Source: Paratinospora sagittata (lineage: Eukaryota > Streptophyta > Magnoliopsida > Ranunculales > Menispermaceae). Taken from it: a DNA stretch of 64,000 nucleotides. Shown here piece after piece: positions 34,830 to 48,000 of this stretch. Under the pieces are notes generated by a model. It worked only from the letters and a program-made list of their open reading frames with translations. It was not told where the DNA came from and did no database searches. A program made the position numbers and the translations under genes. The DNA is taken from positions 3,141,210-3,205,209 of the forward strand of contig CM069600.1 in assembly GCA_035771175.1 (NCBI GenBank). Reading direction: 5' to 3'. Each line of letters begins with the position of its first letter. Position 1 is the stretch's first letter.

Positions 34830-37000
34830 AAGTGACAGTGCATAGATCTTCTATTCCATGATATGTTGGTTCACAAATTAACAACTCATTCAAAAAAAAT
34901 GTACTCAAATGCATGAGGCTCTTGCCACTACAAGGTCTGGGGAACAGATGATGAACATAACCTTACCTCTACATAGTAGAATTTTTCCTAGGTTCAAACT
35001 TGGGGCCTCCAAATCACAATAGAGCAACCTCAACCATTTCATTAAGGCCCACCCTTAAAAAAGATAAAAACATATACATGTTTTTGAGCACCAAAAAACT
35101 TCAACTCACATGGTACACCTAAATTACCTATTCATAACATATTATCTATTAGACAAGAGAGTCAAAAAAAGGATCAAACGTACAAAGCAAGGTCTACAAG
35201 AAACTCAGCTATGAAATATTTAGGAAGAATTGGCAAATTCACCAAAGGTAAAATAAGGGAGAAAAACTTCTAAATTAAAATCTTCATGATTCAATTAAAC
35301 AAGATAGAAAATTTTAACAAAATAGTCAAGACAAAACTGTAAATAATAAAGGTATTATTATTATTATGAAGATTTGTCTCAATACGTATTTATAGCAATT
35401 CATAGGCATCAAAGAAAACTAATAATTCATATGAATATAATGACATTAGGTGTCAATAAAAATGTTAAATTAGAATTCAACAATCAGATTTTTCAAAGGA
35501 TGGCAAGTATTGCAAATTCCAACAATTTTTAGGGTTATGGTCAACATGAGATAAGATCAAGATCATGTTAAGTCTCTTAAAATTCTCAAAAAAAAAAAAA
35601 AAAAAAAGATTTTAGTCACAAGTTCATTGATTTTCTCAAAAGAATATTGGTCTAAATTGAGGGGAAAAAAATCAACGAGCTTTGTGACATTTATTAGCTG
35701 AGGTAATCTTTCATTCTTTGGCTCGCAAAAGAGTCATGTTTAGTTTTTCAACAAGTTAGACTTTTTCTTTTGGTCACTATTAAAGAATCAAATCCCCCTT
35801 GATTAACATCCTGTTCTCAAGCTCTAAACTATGAACCCGAATATAATAAATGGTTTTATAGTTCAGCCACAGTCATTGTAGCAATTGCCTTATTTATTTT
35901 CTTCTTTTTTTCTTTGTTGATAAGAAACGAGAATTAACATACATATTAGAAACTACACTAAAGCAGAACCATTTCAAAATCTACCGTCTTTGATCTCTAT
36001 ACTTGGAATATAACAGCAACGTAATTCGAACTTTGATGAAATCCCACAAAGAAGCCACATCAAAGTATTATCCTAGTATACTTACAAACCAACTTTGATT
36101 CTCTGTCAGGCTATTCTTCAGCAACAAACATAAAAGCATTCCATCCGTGCCTACTTTGCTTTATGATGAATCTCCATGAAATTGTATAATTCTATAAGTA
36201 ACCAGGACAATTCGGTCAAGTGGTCTAATTTCAATTGACTTTTCTAAGAGAACAATGGTGTTTTTCCTTACCCTAATGAGCTTCAACAAGTTATTATTTT
36301 TGCAGTTTTGTGTTGCATTGAGATTGAGAGGAATAACTGAATTTTCAAGAGCACAAGGGCGAAGGAGTTAAGAAAAACTCAGAGGAGCTGGGGAACTATT
36401 GTACTTTCTTGCCCTTAGAGCCATGGGAAAACTTCCTGCCTTCCCGAGGCTCTTGTCTTTGTTCTCTCCTTTATTTTAATAAAGTTTATCGTTCTTTTTT
36501 TTAAAAAAATGTAGTCTACTTTCAATTGTAATGCAAGAAATTCATAATGAGTCATCTTCGGCAGAAGCCAATGGCAGCAAGGACCACTCTATATAGTTTC
36601 CCTCATAGCCAACAACAGCGATAGTGTATCTTATAAAGCTTTACTATCATAAGTAATGTAGATATACATGTCTCAAAATTTAAAATTCTTTTATTTCATA
36701 TTTCATACTTTTCAGGAACAATAATTTCAACATCATTGGCATGTATATGTCAAACTCCTCGGTAACAACAACAAGAAGCAACCACAATAATTAACAAAAA
36801 GATTCTTCATCAATGCTATTGCATTTGTTCAACAAAAGAACAGTGTCGAAGACAAGCAAGAGGAAACTAGAAGAGCTAAGTAGAGCAACTACAAATACAA
36901 TTCAAAAATTTCCTAGCCAAGTAACAACATTTTTTCTTGACAAAAAAAAAAGTGACAACATTTTTCAATTAAATTGAAACAGGCTGGAAGTAAAACTTGT
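34830..37000. other. RFI2-like intron, no genes recognised
   Basis: AT-rich sequence with A/T runs and no convincing coding signal. A segment at about 35905-35955, a T-rich run followed by gttgataagaaacgagaatt, resembles the minus-strand 3' end of the LINE at 11655 (ttgacaagaaacg) and may be a short, heavily decayed LINE tail. Confidence 0.4.
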
Positions 37001-37489
37001 CAATTTACCATTTCAGAGTAACTAAGATCGTAAAGATCCTCGTCATGTGCCCAATCATCCATGCTATACTCAGGAATTGAACGGCTGCCATTCGCATAAA
37101 GCCATTGGCCTTTTTCAATTTTGCGGCAGTTTGGGCACTGCATTGCCCCCTTCATATTGAACGCAGAGCCAATGCAATCTGAAAGAATCATCAAAACAAT
37201 TAGCATTGAGTTTTGCATGGCTCGAAACAAATTATCACATACAAGATACTTTGACTTTTTCAAGAAAATATCATCAAAATAAACAGGAAAGGGATAACTA
37301 TAAAAATAAATAAATAAAATAAAATCCATAAAAAATATGTGACAATATGAGGGTTTGACATTCAAGAGTACACCAAAAAGGAACTCAAGAAAGCAATAAT
37401 TGATGAAATAACATGTACAATAAAAATAATAATTTAGAAAAGAGAAACGTATCCAATTTTTTCCTCAAGCATATTGTTTACAATTCACA

Positions 37490-37700
37490 AGATTAACCAT
37501 TGGTTCAGTGGCTACTCAGATTGCGAAATCAAACCTTATAAGGAGGTTGTGAGTTCGAATCTAGGGGAGGCCCTACACTATTCATAAGTGAATAATGTGA
37601 ACAAATGATCTCGGGGATACTAGACGTTGCGGTGTGCTGTGTACTGAAATGTGACAATATCATGTGGTATATAATGACTAAGGTACGCTCGGTATGAGGT
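37490..37700 (+). mobile_element. Probable tRNA-derived SINE
   Basis: A ttggttcagtggctac A-box-like segment is followed about 50 bp later by a consensus-like B box, gtgagttcgaatctagg. That is the internal Pol III promoter arrangement of tRNA-derived SINEs. Downstream is repetitive-looking sequence with gtgtgctgtgt and ggtatggggtgt words. It is not a tRNA gene because no cloverleaf acceptor pairing could be made. It lies between URB1 and the RFI2-like pseudogene, where a missing first exon might be expected. Confidence 0.6.
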
Positions 37701-38221
37701 GTCCATCACATCGCCGGTATGGGGTGTGACAAACTACCTACACCGTATTGGACGTAGTGTGCGATTTGGGAGAAAGGGTGTGGCTATCAATTCTTGTGAC
37801 TCAAGACAATGAAATGATGAGTTTTTTTTGACATCCAGAGGTTTTAGAATGATAAAAAACCGTAGGCGCGCTCAGCCACTCACATAGCAAAAAGTTCCCT
37901 AGTTTTATAAGTACTTGAGAAAGTTCACTAATTTTGCAATTTTTTTAAAAACTTGGGCACACTCCAAAAAAACTAGGTGTCAAGTCAATTTTTATCAATC
38001 ACTCACTTGAAATGTTATTTTAGTACTTTCTTCACGTTTACTTGTAACCGCAATTGCAAAATGATTTCTCTTACACTCAGCCATACATACATGAACACAA
38101 TTTCACCATGTCACAAGATCAAGTTGGACCTTGGAGCATTGAAATTACCAGAAAAAGAAAAAGAAAAAGGGGCTATACAATACAGAACGCCTTGATCAAT
38201 CTGATCTACATCAAGCATCAT

Positions 38222-41200
38222 TCAAATATCCATTAGAATGTTTCTTTCCCGCTCAAAGACCCCAGATTTCTCCACGTCCTGGTGTGATAGAACTGGCAAA
38301 CCTAGCTCTGACAATTTTTTTCCAAGGGCATTTGAAAATATGACCAGCAAAGTCTGACAGGCATGGTGTTCATCCATCTTCTCCAATTCTGTTAGTGCTG
38401 AAGAGAGGTCCTCCCACGGCTTATAATAAGACCTGCTCAAAACGGAAGGTTGTATTGTCAATTCAAATTTGTTAACAGTTAAATTTCAAAGGGAGGTTCA
38501 GAAAAAACCACAAGCACCCTTAAGTGACTCCTGGTCATAGCAGTTAGAAAGTATTGATCCCAAAAGCAATAAGTGTAGGATAGATACTTAACTTAGGTAT
38601 AGAATCTACCCTTACTCCACTACTGCAATTTGTGGCCATTGAAAAGGATGTCAGACATCATCATCATCATCATAATAATAATAATGAACAAGCCCAGCTT
38701 GACTTTTAGCCAGGCTGGTCTATAACTATGATGTAATCTGATTCCCATGTAACCAGATACTCTAATGTACTTTTTGTTTTTCCAAGGAGGCCAAATTTAA
38801 GAAGAAAATGTCATTACCATCTCCAAGCTGGGTTAGCTTCGACAGGAGAACGTATCTTCGAGCACAGCACTGCCACAAAGTTGCCTTGATTGCCGCCAGC
38901 TATAGAAACTTTTCCTGATTCAACATTTAAGGATGTTGGTCACTAAAATTTTATACAGAATATTTGCTAAAACAGCCAATGAGTGGAAGAGCATCCGAAG
39001 CCAGTATAAGTAAAATATCATGCCCGACTGCTTTGCAGTTATCATTACATGTCCGAAAGTATGTACAAAATGAAATAGCAAATATTTTGAAATGCTAATA
39101 GATTTAAGTATGTGGTAAATTGTAAACTTGGCAACAAAAAACCAATTCAATAAAGCCTTTTCTCAACTACATGGGGTCGGCTACATGAATCCGCTTCCTC
39201 TACTACGCTCTAGCAAGGCTAAGTCGACTGTTATATTATAAGTAGTTACAATTTTCTCTATCCATGTTTTCTGGAATTGTCTCTATCCATGATTTTTTTT
39301 TTTTAAGAGGAATTATTCATGTTAATTTAGGTCTTCCCTAGCCCCTATCATTACCATTAATGATTAATTGGTCACTCTTCCTAACACTGATGGTTTTTGT
39401 TGTATATGTCCAAACTATATTTAATCTCTTTTCTCTCAATGTATCTTCAATTGAAGCTACCCCTATTTCTTAAATGCGTTCATATAAAATTTGCTCTTTC
39501 AATGTTTTACCACATATCCATCTAACATTCACATTTTTGTCACACTTATTTGTTAATATGTTGTTTCTTTATTGCACAATATTTTGTTCAATAAAGCATG
39601 GCTAGCCTAATCGTGATCTTATAAAATCTTTGTATGAAAAGAGGACTTATAAAATTTTCTTTTCAGCTTCAATGGGATGTATCGATTATATAATACTCTA
39701 GAAGCACTCTACTTAATACGCCTCGCTTTGATTCTATGATTCACATCACCTCTTATTCTTTCTCTTGTTGAATATCTAAGTCTAAATATTAGTAATAAAA
39801 TCATTATCATTGTTTCTTCTCAAAAAAAAAAAAAAAAAAAAAATAAAAGAGAATATCTTAGTCTAAATTCCTAAAGTTTTCATTCCTTGGTAACACTTAG
39901 CTTTCAACTTTCACTCTATCTCCCTCTGTAATTGTAATTCCACAAAAATTACTAGCAACAAAAACCAAATCACATTAGCAATCTAACCAGAAATACTACC
40001 CTAGGTAGGAAAATAGTAATGCATGTGGCATAAAGTCATGGACATTCAAGATTTTATGACAAGACAACAAATTAAGTCGTTGAAAAACTTCAACAGCTAG
40101 TGCTGGAGGTATTACATAAATCAACCAATGGATAAATAATATACCTGTATCATTGGAGGCATCAAAGAAGAGTAATAAGCTGAGTGCACATATGACTGAT
40201 GGAAGCACTGTACATTCAATTCCAAGAAGCTGCTGTAGGTACAAAATAATAGCAGCTAATGTCTCATTATTGCAATGATCACCACTTTTACCTTCTTCAA
40301 AATCAATTTCCCTAGCCTCAATATGTCTTTTCTCTATATGCTTCAATAGTGATTGTAGAGTCCTTACATTCAAACTTTCTGGGCCAAAGCGGGTTTTGCA
40401 AGATCTTGAAATCTCTCCCAAAATCACTGAAGCAGTCACCCAACGCAAAAGTTTAGACATAGGAGAATCTTCAAATTGTTCTTCCCCCAAAACATTATCG
40501 TAATTACTATATCTTTGTATTAGAGAGGCTTTCCCTTTTGAGTATGGCTTTGATGCAGTGCAAATTCCCCACTTAACATACTCTGAAAGTTTTGTCTTAT
40601 CCTGTGTGAAAACATGGAAAACATATTTCAATAAATAAAAGATTATGGCAAGAACATCAAAACTCATATGGATTTAAAATTAAAACATTGGGGAGCTTTC
40701 TGAGGAAGATGAAAGTCGTGATGAATCCGCAAAAAGCAAATGGACAAGAAGAAGGCCAACAACCCCCAATACAAAAAAAAAGGAAAAAAAAAGTTGAGGA
40801 AACTTCAATCTGGTATAAATTGAGACTCAACTAAAGACAGAAGGGGCAATGGAGTTTCAAGATGAAGATTTTCTCCTGGAACCTCAGAGATAGTGGGGCA
40901 CATTCAAAGAGGAGAAGAACCATTATAATTTTTAAAAAAGAACAGCCAGACATAGTTTGCATTTCAAGAAATCAAGAGTAGAAGCTGGGAAGATTTGTAG
41001 GAAGCTTGTGGAGTTGCAAATATAAGGAATGGATTATATTACGAGCTGAAGGAAGGGTAGGAGGTATTCTTCTCACATAGAACATTCGAACAATGAAGGT
41101 GGTTGATACCTAGTGAGGAATTTGTCAGTATCTATTTGCATAGAAGAAAAAGATGGGAAAGCTGCTGGTTTTCACGTGTGTGGACCAAGTAGAGAGCAAT

Positions 41201-41984
41201 ATAGGAGTGGATTTTGGGGTGACATGGCAGGGCTGAGTAGTATGTGCGGGTCACCAAGGTATGACAAGTCGACAAAACTCACCAAAATGCTATAGATTTT
41301 GATTTAAATTTCATTTAGAAAATATAGAAATTCAACAAAACAATTTGACAAAATCCGACTATGAATCCACCTTCTCTATTTTCTTTGACCAATGGAACAA
41401 TATCAAAAAGCAAAACTCAAATTGTGTTATGGAACATTATTTCTCTAGGAACCTTGAATTCAAAATGTTGTTGGCATGAAGCAAGTTATGGGCTCATGAA
41501 GGTAAGATGGGATCCTTATGTAATGCTCCTAGCCTCCTATTGATAATTTATATATAATTTTAAGATATACTTTGCTGACTGCAGTACAAGAACAGAGTGC
41601 AAGTTTGCTTCAAGATGTACTAACATAATGGAGGATCAAGAGCATCTTATGATTTATTGTGCCTATTTTGGTGATTAATATTTCATTTGAATTCAAATTT
41701 TGTTGTCATTACAGGTAGGAGTCCTAAGTTTAGTAAGTATTTCGACAAACTAGGGGTCTGCTCCTTTTATACTATGAATAAAAACAAAACACTGGGATCT
41801 TTATAGTGAACAGCTTATGGGATATGTGGGTGTGCGGATTTGAGTGCTTCATACAAGTGAAGAGTGTATGGAAAATGATCTTCAACAGATTGTTTTGATA
41901 CTATATTTTACTAATATTATCAAACACTATAAACTTCAATCATCCATGCAAAGAAGAATATTAGATATTATATCAAATAACAAT

Positions 41985-42030
<46 letters not shown>

Positions 42031-45000
42031 CTGTGTTACTTATAGCTGCTGGCGGTACACTCATGAGCATGGCCTTCAGTCCAAGCTCAACACTAAGACC
42101 AGATCTTGCATCAGCATCAATAGCTAGGCATATTTGAAACAGATACTCGTATGATAAGGTAAAATGGGACTGATATATCTTTCTTTTTTGAGAAATCCTC
42201 AATGTCGATACCAGCATTTTGAGCAGTGAATTAATCAACAGAACATTTTGCTTCATTATCTTCAAGTTGCCTGTGAAAAGCTTGAGCACATGGCATAAAA
42301 GTTCTGATAGCTGCTCCATAGCATACTTCTGTAGCCATTCAGTAATGGTTCTCGATGAAATAAGATGATTGACAACCTAGGTTCAAGTAAATATGCAAAA
42401 TTAGTGCAACAAAAAGACTGCAACTACTAGTTATTCGTGTTGAAAAACAAAGTTCAATTTTTAATTTCAATTTTATTTTATTTTTTGACTAGAAACAACG
42501 TGCCCTTAAGCCCCGTATCCCCACCCGTGAGGTGTCGGGCCCCTTAGGAACCCACTAAATCTCATACCAACGGATTGACAAGAATGGTCCCGCCCCCAAG
42601 GCCCACAGTCAGCCGAGTTTCTAAATTTGTCTCGTGGGTTTGGATGCAATACTTCCTCCTCTAAGGGACCTACGCCATGGAAGCCTTAAGCTTAGTAGAG
42701 TGCCCCACAAACATATTTATTAATTTCAATATAGATGAGAGAGAACTTACAGAATACTTCTATTAAATATTTGTTGTTTGAAAGTTAAAGAACTTGATAA
42801 CCACAAGAAATCACAGTGCACACTGAACTACTTAGCCAATTCATTTGAGAAGCGATCACATGCATCTTGATATTTTAAAACTGTTTAAGCAATTAAGTAT
42901 CACATCTAATTACTCCCTTGAAACAAATCTATTCCCAGCTTGAAAGTAAACTAAGTTGCATTCTTACAAGTAAAAAATTAGGTTATGGGTTGAAGATAAT
43001 GGATCCAACTGAACTTCAGATTGACGTTTCACTGGAGAAGACGTGCAATGAAAATTGATCAAACCCACATATGCCCAAATGAATTGCTCATAGTTATAAA
43101 AGATTTCTTATAGAAATGTATAAAGAATTATATTTAAATGTCTAAAAATCTGTGTCTTTTAGATATGCTAAAAACAAAGATAATTTTTTACTTAAAAGTC
43201 ATAAAATTATGAAATATAATGGTTTAAAGTAATAATTATATGCTTAAAACTCCTTAAATTACAAAATGTAACGGTTTAAAGATTTATAAGCTCTATATTA
43301 CTTATACTGCATCAGCAAACAAGCTATTTTATAACTTTTATGCTAACATATGCAGGAGATATATGAATTAATTGCACATAGTTTATAATTACACGTTCCA
43401 TTTTGTTTTAGATTAGAGTTTTATAAATCTTATTTTGTTTTTTTTTTCCCTCTAGTGATTCTTTGTTTTTATTCTTCATGAAATCTTCTAACAAAAATTC
43501 AAGTTAGTATTATCTTTTTTTTCTTTTTCTTTTTTTGAGTCTTACAAATTATTTTGTTATTTTTTACCTAACTTTGATCGAATTTTTGTAGTAATTCAAT
43601 TACATGTAATTCGTAATTCGATGAGTGAAAAATTGATAAGAATTCAAAGAATAATGTGGGATTTTCATTCCATAATTGTAAATAACTGTAAATTAAAATA
43701 CCAAATTTTCCACACTGAATTATAAATAACTATAAATGAAATACAAAAAACCGTCAAAATAATAAAAACAAATCAAAATTATTCTAAAAGCTCAAGAACT
43801 CGTTGCATTGATTATTTTTAACAATGCAGAGATGCAGATACTAATGATCAAATAAGAATCTAAGATTTTTGTTAGAGAAAGTCCCTAAAGAATATAAGTA
43901 TGTGAGAGTAAAAATTTACTCTCACGTTAACTTATAAATACCATACACATACTATGAAGATTATTTTAAATAAATATAACACCACAAAAAGTAAAAATAA
44001 AATAGATCCTTACTCACATCATGAGGCAAGTATTATTGAGAATTTGGATTATAAATCTTGCTATACAATATAGCAAACCATTATATTGTATCATTGAAGT
44101 GGAGTCAAAATGAGAGAGATCGAATGTCTCTCAAGGTATATAGGACAAGGAAGCAATGTAGATGAGGGGGTTGCTCAGAGGACTGTAGGAAGGTGGAGTC
44201 AAGCATAGTGTCTACTCAAGACAGGGGAGACAGTGGAGTCAAAGTAGCCCTGGGTTCGAGTAGTAGCGATGGCATGTCAAAGGATGAGATGGTGAAGGCT
44301 TAATGGTTGGAAGAGAAGCTTCTTGTCTAAAGGGGGAAGATTAACTTTGATCAAGTCAGTGTTGGTTGGGTTGCCTACTTATTTCCTATCTATATTTCGA
44401 GTTCCAAGGAAGGTAGCGGTTTTGTTGGAGAAAATGACAAGGGATTTCTTGTGGAAGGGCGAGGAGCAGGGTAAGGGGTCACATCTTGTGGCGCGAAGCA
44501 TTGTGCAAAAGGAAAAGGAGCAGGGTGGTTTGGGTATAGGGAACATCTCTATAACGAATAGACCATTGGTGGGAAACTGGTCATGAAGGTTTCATAGTGA
44601 ACAAGATCAATTGTGGGGGCGTGTGATTAGGAGTAGACATGGCTTGCGGCGCGCTTTTAAATAAAAGAACACGATATATGATAATAATACATAACAATCA
44701 TAACAATAAAAGAGAAATACATAACTTCTCTAAGTCCCCACCCCCATTCCAAGAGAGGGAGAGAGAGGGAGGGAGAGATGATCATCAAACAAAAGACCAA
44801 AAAAATGTTTAATGTGGAAAGCGCAAAAAAGCGTTAACAAAGCAACACACATGAAACTGAAAAGACGGTGTGCCAATTTATGTCCACCTCCTGCTTGTGA
44901 AGAAAATAAATTGAAACCAAAAAGCCATGTTTGTTACCTCTAAAACAACCTTCATCTGTTCTAGGAAAGGACTTTTATCATAAACATACAGCTTCTTGCC

Positions 45001-48000
45001 ACAGAAAGAGAGAATGGATGATAACCATGAAATTAAGTTGCAATGCTCAACTAAATAACAAGCTAGCACAGGCAATTTGACAGATTTCTTCACAATCTGC
45101 TAAGCAAATAAAGCAATGTGTTAGTTGTCACAGAAAAATAAGGAAACATGCAGTGGCGATGACAGAGAAATTAGGTTACAGTATATATACTTGTATAGGT
45201 TTTATAATGTCATGCAATTAAATATAAGTTATAACCATCATTGACAAAGCAAGATAAAAAAAATTAACAAACTCAAGAAAATTCAGCATAAAAAGCTATC
45301 AATCAGATAATAGAAGGTATAACACCTAAGTACCAATCGTTTAATAAGAGAAGGAGCTGTATTTGCTACCTAATTTATAAGAAAAATAACTATCTAGAAC
45401 TAACACCTAAATAAAGTAACTCTTTGGCTGCTATCATAAATCTTAATGGCCCTAAGGACGAGTTCTCACTCCATCAACCCAGTAGCAGCAACTAGCAAAC
45501 CTAGTCCATGAATAAGCCTAATCCACTAACCATTATTTTCACTCACCCCCCTCATCAGCTGTTTGATCAGAATGCTATTACCTAGGTTCCGATCCGTTTA
45601 GATGGCTAGCAGTTATATGAATACAGAGTTTACCCATTTGGGAGTAATAGGTTCAGACTTTTTTATCATTGGTTTGCCAAGTTCAACCAGACTTTCAGGT
45701 TCATAATGTCCTCATGCACAGTCTTAGAGTGAGAACTATTGTCCTGTTGTTTGATATTCACATCAGAACTTGGAGGTTTAAGTTCAAGGTCAAGGTCTCA
45801 CGTAGATTTGGCAAAACTATAATCAAAATTCAAATGAAAATAGATGGCTTTGAAATTCAAACAACTGGTTCTAAATAAAATCTAATTTGCTAGAAAAAAG
45901 GTTGACTCAACATATCTGGACGACCAAGGTTCTGTAGGTTCTGATCTGCCCACTATTTTTGGAACAGAATCAATCAGATTGATATCAGAATCTCTTGAAA
46001 AAAAAAAAGGCACTCAATCCCTATTAAGGTTTAAAATCTAGGGTTTAGTTCCTACAATTTTGAGTTATCAGACTTGGTCCTTGTTATCGGATTTGATCTC
46101 TGTAAACCATTGGGCACATGGAGCCTACTTTTTTACAATTTGAAGAAGTGGTTGAAGCCATTGGACCTTTGTGATTCAATCAGCCACAGTTTGGTGCTTA
46201 ATTTGATTAGCTAGCCTCTATTTGTAGTGCCGTCATATGGGATTCTAGAAAAGGATATTTTGGAGTACAGTATTATCAGAAGCATCCCTGAGTTTGGTCA
46301 GGTCAAGTGGAACTTTGAAACGTACCCCCCAAACATGAAGATGAAAAAATTCCAAAAACAATCCAAGAGGATTCTCAATGTATCCTAAGTTAACAACCAA
46401 AACTATAATGAAAAAGTTCTAGTACAACACATATCTAGAAAAAGGAAAACCCAAAAAAAAAAATTAAATATCAACAAAACTATGCATATCAGGTTCCTTG
46501 AAGTCAATACGTCACATACTTCGCCCCGTGTGATACCAACACCTAATACCCAAGTATTCCTCTTTGTAACATAGACTGAAATATAGCATATAATCATAAA
46601 TTCCAAATTTATTCAGCTTCATGCTAAGTAGCTAATAGAAAAACATCATGGAAAGGTAAAGATTACCTGAAGAATCAGTATTTTTGATTCATAATCAGAG
46701 AGAGAGGAATAATAAAAGCTCAGTAAGATCTCAAGTACTGCTTTCCTCATAAATATGTGAGCATCAACATCTAAGTTCAATCCAGCATATGATAAGCGAA
46801 GTATCCACATCCTATCTGTCTTGAAATTAACTGATGTACTCCCAAACATAGTATGAAACAATGGTATAGACTGCAACATACAAGCTGGAGGTTATAAGTG
46901 GACAAATCCTTCTGAAGTAGAAGAAAACAATGAAAATGCTTAAACCTATTGAATCAATTTCAGCTTAAGCTCAAAATGAAACCAGAACAGAACATTACAA
47001 AATGATCAGCAAACAATAAAGCAATTAAATCAAAACTTCTCATACCCCATACCTTCAAATTCACCCGTGGAGAGCGCATCAGTAGTTTACTTATGGTAGC
47101 ATAATGATCGTGTGAAGGATCTAACAATATTAAAGACGCTTCAGCAGAAAAAATAGCCATTGCTGATGGAATTTTCTGCCATGGCTCGGTTATCCCATTT
47201 TGCAAATATGTCAAAAGAAGTCTAAGACGCAATCCATCTTTCCTCTTCTGGCAATTCTGTAAATGTAGTTCAAGTAACAAACAACTTAGATGAAAAAGGC
47301 ATAAGCATCATACTAGTTAAGAAACAAGCAATCAAAAGTTCAGCAATGGTACAGAAAAAATGAGGAGAGAATAGAAAAGAAATTAGAACACATCATGACT
47401 CTCATTTGCGGGTAGTTTCATCATTTATTCCTACAGATAATGAAACTTATCAAAGAAGCGAGAGAGATTCAATAGTTTGACATTGATTCTTATAGATGGT
47501 ATTTATCAAAGAGACGGAAAAAAAGATAAAGTCGGTAAAGATCAATAATTAACAAAGACAAGGAATAAGCAGAAAGGTCAACCATATCGCTTAGTCCTTG
47601 AGCTAAATAGGGGGGACAGAGAGAAAGAGAGAGAGAACTGGCAAGTAATGCAAATAAAAACTACTGTACTATTAAATCAGATAACAGTGAAAATTTGCTC
47701 CTACCTCCAAGGCATTCTTGAATCTTCCAAGGGCATCATAACCCAATTTCCGTATCCCTTCATCTGGTGAGGATATGCTGACAAATGCAATAGCAAGCAA
47801 GCCAAGCCCAGCAAATTCCAATGGTTCAAGGTAGCCCATTGACAAAACATGAATCGCGAAATGCAAGAGAAAGGCAGGGTCATATTGTCTTATCCTTCCA
47901 GGACTGGTAGACGGTGACTACAACAATCAATATCATAACCATAAGTAGAAAAATGGAAGAACCATCTGAACAGCACAGTTCTTCAAACATAAATAGAAGG

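Larger units (their letters stand above)
28618..37178 (-). pseudogene. RFI2-like RING E3 ubiquitin ligase gene, four exons surviving, in-frame stop
   Basis: RFI2 in Arabidopsis is a RING-finger protein acting in red/far-red light signalling. Four minus-strand exons join in compatible phase. 37178-37009 encodes CIGSAFNMKGAMQCPNCRKI and GQWLYANG; CPNC is the last RING Cys pair. 33246-33188 encodes the FGIH-x-CPF segment. 29112-29087 encodes GESPSNA. 28990-28618 encodes HHAIYAEHTAAPSGSHSCPY, DLHYHSWDHHFPPF and PRSGSFLHPFLPAHG. Exon 33246-33188 has TGA where the family, as I remember it, has Trp (HWCPF). No exon for the first RING cysteines was found between 37178 and the end of URB1, and no C-terminal exons were found below 28618. 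Introns of 3.8 and 4.1 kb are full of repeats. I read it as a decaying duplicate rather than a working gene. Confidence 0.78.

Noticed and set aside
36900..37400. Minus-strand frame 37365-37000 as a whole gene
   Set aside because: Only the part from 37178 on is the RFI2-like exon; the N-terminal part is intron.
37494..37565. tRNA gene
   Set aside because: The B box is good, but the acceptor ends do not pair and the anticodon arm is irregular; SINE-like.
38085..38145. Possible first RING exon of the RFI2-like gene on the minus strand (RSNLIL-x-HGEIVF-like translation)
   Set aside because: The resemblance to a Cys-Gly-His RING stretch needs a stop codon and an inserted codon, and no preceding CxxC motif is present. 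It lies directly after the URB1 stop and is better explained as 3' UTR.
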